Assembly (NCBI RefSeq): GCF_900116115.1
Contig: NZ_FOZP01000006.1
Coordinates: forward strand, 186,001 to 250,000
DNA length: 64,000 bases
Source: Lutibacter maritimus
Lineage (GTDB): Bacteria > Bacteroidota > Bacteroidia > Flavobacteriales > Flavobacteriaceae
Reading direction: 5' to 3'
Part shown: positions 18,028 to 26,795 of the stretch, one piece after another
Layout: each line of letters opens with the position of its first letter
Numbering within the stretch: position 1 is the stretch's first letter
The notes under the pieces: generated by a model
What the model was told of the DNA's origin: nothing
The model's database searches: none
The model's input: the letters and a program-made list of their open reading frames with translations, nothing else
Position numbers and translations under genes: made by a program

Positions 18028-19489
18028 CATCAAGCGCTATATTTTCAACACGTTTAATTCCTTTTCTGTTCATAATAATTCTATATCGTTTAAACTCAAT
18101 TCCTTGTTCTGAATAAAATTTTTGAATTACGTTTATGTGATAAATTTTATTGCCAACTCTATTAATAATTTTGCCTTTTTTTAAAATAGAATAACTTTTT
18201 TTGGGATCATCCATTTGGGTAATAAATCGATTAAAACTAATTCGTGTAATGTCAACTAAACTATTTAATCGATTATCAGAAATTTCTTGACCAAATTTTT
18301 TCGGATAAATCTCAATTTTTCGCTTGTATTGAATTATTTGTTCTCCATAAAAATCATAATCCGCATCCAAATATCCATCTTTAATACGGTGTTTTTTAAC
18401 TTTTGGTCCTAATTTTTCGAAAGGGACAAATACAAAATTCTCTTTTGTGATACCAATTAAATTATTTTGAAGATCTTTAATTTTTATCTTATAATCATAA
18501 AAAAAAGAACTTGCTTTACTAATAAATAACAACCCAATTGAAGCTTTAATTCTATCTTTAAACATATAGCCAACAACTAATGCAATAAAAAATGGAAGTG
18601 TAAAATTTCCGTAAACTTGTTGATAATAAAATGCTATCCCAGTTGAAAAAACCATAGCTAAACCTGCAGCAATTGCAAAAACAGATTGCTCAACAAAAGC
18701 GCCATCTTTTCTTACATCTCGAGTTAAAAACAAAACTCCATCAATATATTTTTTTAGTTGACTTCTTTTATGAAGCAACGTTTCATCATAATAATCATCA
18801 TCTTTAGAAGTATCAAAATTTTGTGTTTTTCGATACTCTTGTTCTTCTTTTATAAACTGAATAATTATTTTTAAATCCGACTTTTCAGTACTTATTTTTT
18901 TGAAATGTTCTAATAATTGTATGGTGTAATAGTTGGATATATTGCTTAAATACTCATCGCCTAGTTTTATAATATTTTTTATATTTTCATCTAAACTTGA
19001 GTTTTCGATTATTGGAATTTGTGTTCTGTAAATATGAAGAATTTCTTTTAATTGATTAAAAAAATCTTGATTAGAAAGTTGTAAATCTGCCAGTTTTTGG
19101 AACTTAAAATAGTGTGTTTGTAATTTTAACGAGTTATTTAAAATTGCTCCCAACAATTTTACTTTTGCCTCAAAATCTAAGATATTTTTTTTAGTTGATT
19201 TTTCCTTAACAATCTTTTTTACACTTTTTATAAATAAATTTAAAGGTCCTGTTTTTAAATTTATGATCTCTTCTAAAGTGTATTCCGAAGCATTATATCT
19301 AATGTAAACCTTTACATCATTATAAAATTTTGTTTTGGTATATGTTTGATTATTAATATTTAAACCATTAGGAATAAACAAATAGGTAATAGTATCATAT
19401 TTTGTTTTTTTTCTTTTTGAAGTATTTTCATAAATCGATTTAATTTCTAAAGAAAAATTATCATGAATTTTTACACTATTTTGAATCAT
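18020..19489 (-). CDS. Unknown two-helix membrane protein, last gene of the phosphate operon
   Basis: I do not recognise this 489-residue protein. It has a long charged, mainly helical N-terminal half (1-265), two transmembrane segments at about 268-318 (FAIAAGLAMVFSTGIAFYY and FFIALVVGYMF), and a C-terminal beta-rich domain (about 335-489) rich in Lys, Arg and Tyr. The N-terminal half might be a helical sensor domain, but no known motif is evident. It follows the SLC13 transporter gene by 15 bp and ends the nine-gene minus-strand series, so a role in anion uptake or its regulation is likely. Its 3' end overlaps the hybrid kinase gene. A relic of a second copy lies at 15228-15395. Confidence 0.75.
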   Translation of the reverse strand: MIQNSVKIHDNFSLEIKSIYENTSKRKKTKYDTITYLFIPNGLNINNQTYTKTKFYNDVKVYIRYNASEYTLEEIINLKTGPLNLFIKSVKKIVKEKSTKKNILDFEAKVKLLGAILNNSLKLQTHYFKFQKLADLQLSNQDFFNQLKEILHIYRTQIPIIENSSLDENIKNIIKLGDEYLSNISNYYTIQLLEHFKKISTEKSDLKIIIQFIKEEQEYRKTQNFDTSKDDDYYDETLLHKRSQLKKYIDGVLFLTRDVRKDGAFVEQSVFAIAAGLAMVFSTGIAFYYQQVYGNFTLPFFIALVVGYMFKDRIKASIGLLFISKASSFFYDYKIKIKDLQNNLIGITKENFVFVPFEKLGPKVKKHRIKDGYLDADYDFYGEQIIQYKRKIEIYPKKFGQEISDNRLNSLVDITRISFNRFITQMDDPKKSYSILKKGKIINRVGNKIYHINVIQKFYSEQGIEFKRYRIIMNRKGIKRVENIALDVI

Positions 19490-19504
19490 TATATTTTTAG
19501 CTTT

Positions 19505-21094
19505 TTAAAAAAGTCCGTTAGGTGTTATATCTAGCCATTTAAAATAAGTCATTGCCATTACAATTGAAAGTATCCAAGCTAAAATTTGCATGGTTATTCC
19601 GTATTTAAAAGTATCTGCCCAACTATAATGATTAGTAGAATACAACAATAATGCAGGCTTGCTATTAAAAGGCAATGTATACACATGCTCTATTAAAAAG
19701 GCTACTGGCAACGTTAAACTAATAATTTCAAAACCAAATCTTGTTGCAATTCCTATAGCAATTGGAATAAAAATCATAGCACGCATTGTTTTACTTTGAA
19801 ATACCAATGCGCTAAAAACCATTCCAAAGGTTAATACCATATAAAGCAACCAAAAAGGCGTATTGTCGCTTATTCCTAAACTATCAAACATTGAGTTTAC
19901 TGCAATACTTGGCAAATCGGTTACATTAAATCCAGCACCTAAAGTATAAGCTCCGGCAGAGAATAATAATAAATGCCAAGGAATATCAACATCATTCCAA
20001 GATACAATTCCAATTTTTGGAAGTAAAGCAACTATCGCTCCAACAAATGCAACTGCTGTTGGACTTATTCCGTGGTATTTATCTGTTACCCAAAGTGCTA
20101 AAATAGAGACAAATATAAAAATAGATTTAATTTCATTAAATGAAACTTTACCCATGTTGTGTAATTCTGTTTTTAACGTATCCATTCCACCTTCAATAGA
20201 AGGCGTTTTCTCTTCTTTTTTAAGCGGAAAAATAATTTTTGTTCCAATAATCCATCCTAAAATCATTAAAATCATTGCCCCAGGAAATGCAGCAATCATC
20301 CAATCGGCAAAAAATATATCGCTACCAATAGCTCCTGCAATTAGTGATGCCGCCAATAAATTGGCTCCAGAACCTGTTAAAAAAGCACTGGCTCCCATAT
20401 TAATTTGAAATAGATTTTGTAGAATTATATTTCGCCCAAAATTATTTCTATTCCCATTTGATGCTCCATAAACAGCAGCAATCACCATAAATATTGGTAA
20501 TAAAATAGCTGCTTTTGCAGTTGTAGCTGAAATAAATATAGATAACAACACATTTATAACAATAAAACTTAAAAATATGGAAGAAGCATTTTTTCCAAAC
20601 TTTAAAATAAACCAAAGTGCAAATCTTTTTGCAACGCCAGTTGCAACCAACATACTTGCCAAAATAAACGACAAGATATTTAACCACATTACTTCGTGAC
20701 CTAATTGCGCATAAGCAACTTTCTCTGGTAAAACACCTGTCAATACCAACGCAATAATTAAAATTAAAGAAGTTAAATAGTTTGGAATTGCTTCGGTTAT
20801 CCATAAAATTAATGAGGCGATAAATATGGCCAACATTGCTCTATTAGACTGAATAAAATTGTTTATTCCAATTTTATCAAAATTAGCCAATGCACTTTTA
20901 CTTAAACTCTCTGAATTAAAATTTTGTAAAAACGACAAATCAAGCACAAACATGATGAGTATGAATGAAATAATTGCCAATGGCCCGCCAATAATGGCAA
21001 ATACTTTTTCTACCTTGGTTAACTGCCTTTTTGGAAGTTTTTCCATTCGGTAGTTACTCATGTCCAATACATTTTTATACATATTATTTTTCAA
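19505..21094 (-). CDS. SLC13/DASS family sodium:anion symporter
   Basis: The 529-residue inner-membrane protein has about eleven to twelve hydrophobic helices. DASS-type features include ITEAIPNYLTSLILI near 98, ISATTAKAAILLPIF near 187 at the place of the SNT motif, and TGSGANLLAASLIAG near 240. DASS proteins import dicarboxylates, sulfate or phosphate with Na+. In fungi an SLC13 domain with an SPX domain forms the phosphate transporters Pho87/90/91. The neighbours (PiT, DUF47, CYTH, phosphate-type porin) make phosphate a plausible substrate here, but this is inference from context. Confidence 0.85.
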   Translation of the reverse strand: MKNNMYKNVLDMSNYRMEKLPKRQLTKVEKVFAIIGGPLAIISFILIMFVLDLSFLQNFNSESLSKSALANFDKIGINNFIQSNRAMLAIFIASLILWITEAIPNYLTSLILIIALVLTGVLPEKVAYAQLGHEVMWLNILSFILASMLVATGVAKRFALWFILKFGKNASSIFLSFIVINVLLSIFISATTAKAAILLPIFMVIAAVYGASNGNRNNFGRNIILQNLFQINMGASAFLTGSGANLLAASLIAGAIGSDIFFADWMIAAFPGAMILMILGWIIGTKIIFPLKKEEKTPSIEGGMDTLKTELHNMGKVSFNEIKSIFIFVSILALWVTDKYHGISPTAVAFVGAIVALLPKIGIVSWNDVDIPWHLLLFSAGAYTLGAGFNVTDLPSIAVNSMFDSLGISDNTPFWLLYMVLTFGMVFSALVFQSKTMRAMIFIPIAIGIATRFGFEIISLTLPVAFLIEHVYTLPFNSKPALLLYSTNHYSWADTFKYGITMQILAWILSIVMAMTYFKWLDITPNGLF

Positions 21095-21154
21095 TAAAAG
21101 GTTTTAAATCCTATAAACATTTCTATTTATAGGATTTTTAAAATAATTTTGTGT

Positions 21155-21625
21155 TTACCAATTTTTATATGGCGTTTTCATTAACATCGAATTGTAATAC
21201 TTGACTTGCCCTGTTACTTCCTCACCTAACCAACTCGGTTTTTCAAAATTTTCATCTTCTGATGAAAGTTCTATTTCAGCAACAACCAAACCTTCATTAT
21301 CTCCATAAAATTCATCAACTTCAAAAGTATGTTCACCAGATTTTACATTGAAACGTGTTTTATCAATTACACCTGGTTCACAAATTTTTAATAGCTGATT
21401 TACCTCTTCAACAGCAATTTCTTTTTCCCATTCGTAACGCGATGCGCCAGATTCATTTCCAATCCCTTTAATTGTTAAAAACCCTTTTTCTCCTTTAATA
21501 CGAACACGTACCGTTCTTTCTGGAATTGATGATAAATAACCTTGGGTAATTCTCATTTTTGCTAAAGCTTCAGTTTTAAAAGCATCGCTTTTTACTAAAA
21601 ACTTTCTTTCAATTTCTTGTGCCAT
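21155..21625 (-). CDS. CYTH domain protein (class IV adenylate cyclase/triphosphatase fold)
   Basis: The 156-residue cytosolic protein is a complete triphosphate tunnel metalloenzyme domain. It starts with the hallmark ExExK (E4, E6, K8 in QEIERKFLVK), followed by RVRIKGEKGFLTIKG, EWEKEI, IDKTRFNV, FEVDEFYGDNEGLVVAEIEL and a C-terminal helix. Short bacterial CYTH proteins of this type usually hydrolyse inorganic tripolyphosphate or related triphosphates rather than make cAMP. It lies 2 bp from the neighbouring CYTH-like gene and within the phosphate operon, which supports a polyphosphate-related substrate. Confidence 0.9.
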   Translation of the reverse strand: MAQEIERKFLVKSDAFKTEALAKMRITQGYLSSIPERTVRVRIKGEKGFLTIKGIGNESGASRYEWEKEIAVEEVNQLLKICEPGVIDKTRFNVKSGEHTFEVDEFYGDNEGLVVAEIELSSEDENFEKPSWLGEEVTGQVKYYNSMLMKTPYKNW

Positions 21626-21627
21626 AA

Positions 21628-22269
21628 TTAATTTGCTAGTGGTTTATTAATCCAACCTATTACTCTTTTTATTGCTTGTAAATAGTTTATATTTTCAACG
21701 CCTTCTAATTTACAATCTGCAATTGTTTTTTTGATATCTTCTAACTCTGTAGATTCAGAATTAATAGTAACTACTTTTGCTCCGTTTATTAAAACATTTC
21801 CAACTTCACATAAAGTATTGTTTACCATATACCCAAAACGTTGCTTGTAAACTCTAACTCCTTGCAAATCTGGATGTGCATCTATAATTGCCATAAACTC
21901 ATCAAAAGTGTAAACATCTTTATTAAAGGTTGGTATTTTTACTTTAAATGCAGGAAATACTTCTTTTAATAACACTTCTTTTGCAATTGGGAATTCACCT
22001 TTCATTAATGGATTCCATTGTTCTAAGCCATCAACAGTTTGCACGTAGGTTTTAATATCCATTTTACCATCGCGTATTTTGGTGTTATTTATATCGTTTG
22101 TTTTAGATAAAATATAAATTTCTTCGGATTCTCTTTCCCAAACTTTTTCAGGAATTGGCACTGAAAATCTGGACATTCTTTTAGCAGATTCTTCAAAACT
22201 TTGTCCGAAACTTCTAAACTCAAAACGAGGTTTAGATATTTCACCTATTTTCATTTCTGGTTTTGTCAT
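21628..22269 (-). CDS. CYTH-like protein, divergent
   Basis: The 213-residue protein has no clear database family that I can name, but its strand pattern fits a CYTH/triphosphate tunnel fold. A first strand KPRFEFRSFG carries an acidic residue. The motif EIYILSKTNDINNTKIRDGK and the MDIKTYV strand supply the Arg/Lys positions. The segment VRVYKQRFGYMVNNTLCEVG gives basic residues and a glutamate on later strands, and a C-terminal helix ends WINKPLAN. The gene abuts the canonical CYTH gene with a 2-bp gap, so the two may work together or form a heteromer. Evidence for the fold is by pattern only. Confidence 0.6.
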   Translation of the reverse strand: MTKPEMKIGEISKPRFEFRSFGQSFEESAKRMSRFSVPIPEKVWERESEEIYILSKTNDINNTKIRDGKMDIKTYVQTVDGLEQWNPLMKGEFPIAKEVLLKEVFPAFKVKIPTFNKDVYTFDEFMAIIDAHPDLQGVRVYKQRFGYMVNNTLCEVGNVLINGAKVVTINSESTELEDIKKTIADCKLEGVENINYLQAIKRVIGWINKPLAN

Positions 22270-22287
22270 TATTGTATTTTTTTAATT

Positions 22288-23040
22288 TTAAACTGGTTTT
22301 TTAAATATGTACAGTTTAGCCTCCGCATCACTTACTATATAAATTTTATCGTTACTAACTGCAATTCCTTCCGCTTTAATTACATTAATTGGGTAACTTT
22401 TTATAAGGTTACCCTCTAAATTACACTTATTAATTGTTCTACTTTGATCGCTAACAATCCATAAATTATCAGTGGCGCTTTCGTGAAAAACCCCTGAATA
22501 ATCTGAAGCAAAATTTAATGTAGTAGAGGTTTTAATGGTGTAATTTGGATTTAACCTTATTAATAATCCTGGATCTTTTTCATTTAAAATAAATATGGTT
22601 TCATCATTAAAATTATACGCTACACCTTCTAACCCACTATTTGCTGTGGTGTTATTGTAGTCAATTTTATGTTTATTAAAATTTCCTGTTTCCATATCAT
22701 ATTCTACTACTTCTTTTGTTCTTTCTTCAACAACCAACAACTTAGTATTGGTAAATACTGAAATACCTTCTAAATCATTTCCAGAATATTCAAAAGTTTG
22801 CAGCACATCTCCAGCAGTAGATAATTTGTATATTTTATTGGTGCTATCACTTACGGTGTATAAAATTGTTCCATCGTTATTAATTGCTAAACCCGAAGGT
22901 TCTAACACATTAATTTTGTATGAATTAATGAGTTCTAATCCATTATTTACTGGAAAAACTTCATTATTTTTAGAACAAGACACAAAAAGAATGAATATCA
23001 CACTTAGTATTACACCAATGTTTTTGATTTTTAGTAGCAT
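22288..23040 (-). CDS. SdiA-regulated-type beta-propeller lipoprotein
   Basis: The 250-residue protein has a lipoprotein signal (IFILFVSCSKN, cysteine near 22). It then has a repeated six-bladed propeller pattern typical of the SdiA-regulated family (PF06977): LEPSGLAINNDGTILYTVSD, NDLEGISVFTNTKLLVVEER, NSGLEGVAYNFNDETIFILN and IKAEGIAVSNDKIYIVSD. The family is related to phytase-like and esterase-like propellers that act on phosphoesters or bind metal. It would sit on the cell envelope. Its place in the phosphate operon makes a surface phosphoesterase or binding role attractive but unproven. Confidence 0.8.
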   Translation of the reverse strand: MLLKIKNIGVILSVIFILFVSCSKNNEVFPVNNGLELINSYKINVLEPSGLAINNDGTILYTVSDSTNKIYKLSTAGDVLQTFEYSGNDLEGISVFTNTKLLVVEERTKEVVEYDMETGNFNKHKIDYNNTTANSGLEGVAYNFNDETIFILNEKDPGLLIRLNPNYTIKTSTTLNFASDYSGVFHESATDNLWIVSDQSRTINKCNLEGNLIKSYPINVIKAEGIAVSNDKIYIVSDAEAKLYIFKKPV

Positions 23041-23098
23041 ATTTTATATTAATATCAACTTGTATTTAGCTAAAAATACAAGCTGATATTTTTATTAT

Positions 23099-23623
23099 TT
23101 ATTGAGCTGTAAATACATTCCAAAGAGATGGATTTTCTTTAAATGTATCAGATTCATCTGTTGAGCCTCCTCCAGGAGTATCATCTAAATACATAGAACC
23201 ATCATTACCATAATAATACTCTGCATTTGCTGTTGCAATACGAACATAAAATGAAGTTTTAACACCTGATTGTGATTGATCTTTCATGTTAATTGTAACT
23301 CCTGTTTGAGTGAATGAAGGATCATCTTCACCTCCAATTTTATTGGCTTTTACATATACTGGATTATCTCCTATTGCAAAATAAATTCTTGCTTCTAAAA
23401 TTGTTTCAGTACTTAAATATGTTAATACAACATTAACTGCTTCTCCTGGAATTGGGTTATTAGGAAAATTCACCGTTTTTAATGGTCCCTGCGTATAATT
23501 TACTGTTTTTGTTGTAACCGTAACCCAAGGACTTGGTTCAACATACACATTCTCGTCTTCAACACAACTAAAAGTTGTAGTTAAGGCAATTATCATTACT
23601 AATAAATATTTAATATTTTTCAT
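23099..23623 (-). CDS. Hypothetical lipoprotein
   Basis: I do not recognise this 174-residue protein. It has a lipoprotein signal (MIIALTTTFSC, cysteine near 20) and an all-beta, Ig-like central region (VVLTYLSTETILEARIYFAI). A low-complexity acidic/Gly-Ser tail follows (DDTPGGGSTDESD). It lies 18 bp upstream-to-downstream from the porin gene in the same operon and may be a surface or periplasmic accessory of the porin. Confidence 0.65.
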   Translation of the reverse strand: MKNIKYLLVMIIALTTTFSCVEDENVYVEPSPWVTVTTKTVNYTQGPLKTVNFPNNPIPGEAVNVVLTYLSTETILEARIYFAIGDNPVYVKANKIGGEDDPSFTQTGVTINMKDQSQSGVKTSFYVRIATANAEYYYGNDGSMYLDDTPGGGSTDESDTFKENPSLWNVFTAQ

Positions 23624-23641
23624 TTTAATATTTTTTAATTG

Positions 23642-25009
23642 TTAAAAATCAATTTCTATTCTAAATGCTGCCATTCCAAAATCATCACCACCATTACCAT
23701 CTGCATCAAATACATTTGTTGGATCTTTTGTTAAGTTGCCATCAGCATCATAACCCGCATATAATTTACCTTTACCGTTCGCAAATCTATCGTTATTATT
23801 ATAAATATAATTCAACATAAATTTCACGTTTGGATTTACATGATAGTTTAAACCAACAGTATATCCTTCTGCTGAACCACCATAAATTCCATTATCAAAA
23901 TCATTTGCATCTACAAAATCATATCTAACAGCTAATTCTAAATCACCATATTCTTTTCCTCTTGTAATTCTTGTAAATTCACCTTCTTCTGCATTGTAAT
24001 TATGATGACCCCCAAATAATAAATAGGCTCCTTGCACATAAAAACCATTAAAATTGATGGCATCTAAATCATCATTTCTATTTACTGTAACTAACTTATA
24101 TTCACTTTGAAACATAAATCCTTTATATCTACCCGCTAATTCAAAGTTTACCATTGTGTTATTATCAACATTTAAAATATCGTCAGTATCTATATATTTT
24201 TTTCTGTTGATTGATGAGTGAGATCTTGTGCTAAATCTGTAAGAATAAGGAATTTCTAAATCTACTTTTGGAGTTCTATACGTACCTGCAATTCCCAGAT
24301 GTAATACTTTATCCTCATCATTTATAGGAATAAAAACAGCTCTACCAGTTAATGAATATCCATCATCTACACCCAAATCTTTATTGTTGTCTTGAGTAAA
24401 AACTACTTCTTCATTATCTCCAACTGTACTAAAATGTAATCCTGCTGTTATTAAGTATTTATCCGCCCAATGGTTAAATTGAAATCCCAAATGGCGTGAA
24501 GGATCAAATTTAGACATAAGGGAACGTTCTGTAAACGTTAAATATCTAGAAGTTGTAGTGGTTTCCATACCAAAACTTTCTTTAAAATGTCCTGCTTTAA
24601 TATTCCAGCTATCAGAATCTGGAGTATATTTAACGTAAGCATCTTTTAATTCTACAGCCGAACCAGAAAAATCTAAATCAATTTCTCCATACCAATTATT
24701 CCATAGTTCAGCTTTCATAGCAAACCTTGCTCTTCTAATGGAAGCTCCGTTTCCAATTGGATTAAATGCATCATTAGAAAACATTTCGCCATCAAACTGA
24801 ACGCGGTTATCCATCCAAATAGAATAACTTTTGTCTGCTGATGTAAATTTTAAAATTCCATCTTGAGCTTCAGCATTTAGCGGCTGAAAACGAACTGCTT
24901 GTCCATACTGATTTATCCTTATAGAATCAGTTTTAGTTCCTTCTTGAGCAACAGATCCAATACCATATAGGATCATTACTACTAGCAATGTGTAAAATTT
25001 GTTTTTCAT
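23642..25009 (-). CDS. OprO/OprP-type phosphate-selective porin
   Basis: The 455-residue outer-membrane protein has a signal peptide (about 1-21, ending VAQEG). It has a 16-stranded porin pattern with alternating amphipathic strands, for example RARFAMKAELWNNWYGEIDL, VKYTPDSDSWNIKAGHFKE and YFMNYIYNN-like turns, and ends with FRIEIDF, a C-terminal aromatic as needed for barrel insertion. The family (PF07396) includes the Pseudomonas phosphate and polyphosphate porins OprP and OprO. Substrate specificity depends on arginine rings that cannot be judged here. The gene lies 30 bp from the PiT transporter gene. Confidence 0.88.
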   Translation of the reverse strand: MKNKFYTLLVVMILYGIGSVAQEGTKTDSIRINQYGQAVRFQPLNAEAQDGILKFTSADKSYSIWMDNRVQFDGEMFSNDAFNPIGNGASIRRARFAMKAELWNNWYGEIDLDFSGSAVELKDAYVKYTPDSDSWNIKAGHFKESFGMETTTTSRYLTFTERSLMSKFDPSRHLGFQFNHWADKYLITAGLHFSTVGDNEEVVFTQDNNKDLGVDDGYSLTGRAVFIPINDEDKVLHLGIAGTYRTPKVDLEIPYSYRFSTRSHSSINRKKYIDTDDILNVDNNTMVNFELAGRYKGFMFQSEYKLVTVNRNDDLDAINFNGFYVQGAYLLFGGHHNYNAEEGEFTRITRGKEYGDLELAVRYDFVDANDFDNGIYGGSAEGYTVGLNYHVNPNVKFMLNYIYNNNDRFANGKGKLYAGYDADGNLTKDPTNVFDADGNGGDDFGMAAFRIEIDF

Positions 25010-25039
25010 TTTTATTTTAATTAAAGTTCATATATATAT

Positions 25040-26779
25040 TTAAAGTTTACTTACAATTTCAGTTAAGTTTTCTTCGCGTTTTAAGCGCATTTTCTTTCTA
25101 AGTCGATGTCTATTTACTTCTACACTTTTCGTAGATATGTTTAATATGGAAGCAATTTCTTTTGAACTTAAATTAAGGCGAATTAAAGCCGCCAAACGTT
25201 GTTCATTTTCAGATAAATCTGGAAACCTGTTTACAAGCCTCAAATAAAAATCTGCATTTAGTTCATTTACATAAAAATTAAATTTTTCTCGTTCTTTATC
25301 AATACTTAAATTATCAATAATCAACCTTTTTAGGGTTATTAATTCTTCTGCTTTTACTTCTGGTTTTGATATTATTTTATCAATTTTAATTTTTAATTTT
25401 TCAAGAAATTGATTTTTTTGAATAATGCTTAAAGCAATTACCATTTGTTCCTTTCTTTTAAATTCTATCTGCTTTTCTAACTTGGCATTTTCTGTATTTA
25501 CTTTTTGTATTTCAGCATTTAACATTTTTTCTTGAGATTCATATTTAAGTAACCTTTCAGATGAAGCATCTTCTTTTGTTTGAGAAGACGTACGAACCAA
25601 ATTAACAAGCATTACAACTAAAGCAATTACTAAAACAATGATAATTAAGAACAATAAAGGTTGGTATAAATTAACAGAGGTATTCATTTGTGGGTGTATA
25701 ATAACATCATTTATTTTATTAGTTATTATATTATTTTCATTTTGAACAACAACCATTTTAAATACATTGTTCATAAAAAATAAAGAAACAAATGTGGTAA
25801 AACCAGCAATTATAGGCGTTGCAATCCATCCTATTGAAATTTTACCTAAAACGCCATATTGTATTCCTCTTCCTCCTTTTAATAAACCAATTCCAACAAT
25901 AGCTCCTACAATTGCCTGAGAACTTGAAACAGGAACCAACATAATTCCTGGTAAACCTACACTTTGAAACAAGTTTGATAGTGTTGTTGAAGAAAAAACA
26001 AATAACACTAACGAGTGCGATAAAACCACCACCAAAGCAGCTTCTGCAGAAAGTTTCATTAAATTATTTCCAACGGTCATCATTACTTTTTTAGAATACG
26101 TAATAATACCTATTGCTATAGATGCACCACCAACTAAAAATAAAAGTTGAACAGCATTTAATGAGAAAAATCCAAAGTTTAATGTAATTTCTGGAAGTGA
26201 TGGGATAAAAACACCTACAACATTAGATACATTATTTGCTCCTAAACTATATGCACCAAAAGCACCTACAATTAAAAGTCCGTATTTTAAATATGCATCT
26301 AATTTTAAAAGATGAATTCTTCTTTTATCAAGAAAATATTTTAAGAGTAAATACAAAACTATTGCAAAAATCCCTCCTAAAATCGGTCCTGCAACCCAAG
26401 TGCTGACAATTTTGCTCAACACAGCTAAATCCGTTGGATTTCCAGAATAGAAATTCCACCCTATTATTGCTCCAATAATTCCTTGTGAAGTAGAAACTGG
26501 TAATTGCAACTTGGTCATCCAAAACACCGTTAATCCAGCACAAAGTGCCACTGTAAAAGCACCTCCAATTGCATTTATTGAACCTAAATCGCCCAAAGTT
26601 TGTGAAGCTCCATAACCTTGTAAAACTGCACCTATAATCACAAAAACAGAGGCAATTACAACTGCAGATTTAAATTTGACCATTTTAGTACCAACAGCAG
26701 AACCAAAAATGTTGGCAGCATCATTTGCGCCTAATGACCAACCTAAAAATAATCCGCTTGTTAGAAAAAATAAAAACAT
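25040..26779 (-). CDS. PiT-type inorganic phosphate transporter fused to a LuxR-type HTH domain
   Basis: The 579-residue protein joins a membrane transporter to a DNA-binding-like domain. Residues 1-345 are a PiT phosphate:cation symporter with both signatures, GANDAANIFG (17-26) and GANNVSNVVG (180-189), and about ten helices. A further helix lies at 374-394 (LLFLIIIVLVIALVVML), then a coiled-coil at about 404-446. The C-terminal 521-579 is a LuxR/GerE helix-turn-helix: NLSSKEIASILNISTKSVEV and NRHRLRKKMRL. This same ending is common in flavobacterial membrane-tethered TPR-LuxR regulators. The reading frame is continuous without frameshift. It could be a transporter that also senses phosphate and regulates genes. 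The DUF47 gene precedes it by 16 bp. Confidence 0.92.
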   Translation of the reverse strand: MFLFFLTSGLFLGWSLGANDAANIFGSAVGTKMVKFKSAVVIASVFVIIGAVLQGYGASQTLGDLGSINAIGGAFTVALCAGLTVFWMTKLQLPVSTSQGIIGAIIGWNFYSGNPTDLAVLSKIVSTWVAGPILGGIFAIVLYLLLKYFLDKRRIHLLKLDAYLKYGLLIVGAFGAYSLGANNVSNVVGVFIPSLPEITLNFGFFSLNAVQLLFLVGGASIAIGIITYSKKVMMTVGNNLMKLSAEAALVVVLSHSLVLFVFSSTTLSNLFQSVGLPGIMLVPVSSSQAIVGAIVGIGLLKGGRGIQYGVLGKISIGWIATPIIAGFTTFVSLFFMNNVFKMVVVQNENNIITNKINDVIIHPQMNTSVNLYQPLLFLIIIVLVIALVVMLVNLVRTSSQTKEDASSERLLKYESQEKMLNAEIQKVNTENAKLEKQIEFKRKEQMVIALSIIQKNQFLEKLKIKIDKIISKPEVKAEELITLKRLIIDNLSIDKEREKFNFYVNELNADFYLRLVNRFPDLSENEQRLAALIRLNLSSKEIASILNISTKSVEVNRHRLRKKMRLKREENLTEIVSKL

Positions 26780-26795
26780 AAATTATATTTAAATA

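Noticed and set aside
20448-20804. 118-residue Cys/Tyr-rich minus-strand frame
   Set aside because: It lies fully inside the SLC13 transporter gene in another frame; its odd composition is what the transporter's codons give when shifted.
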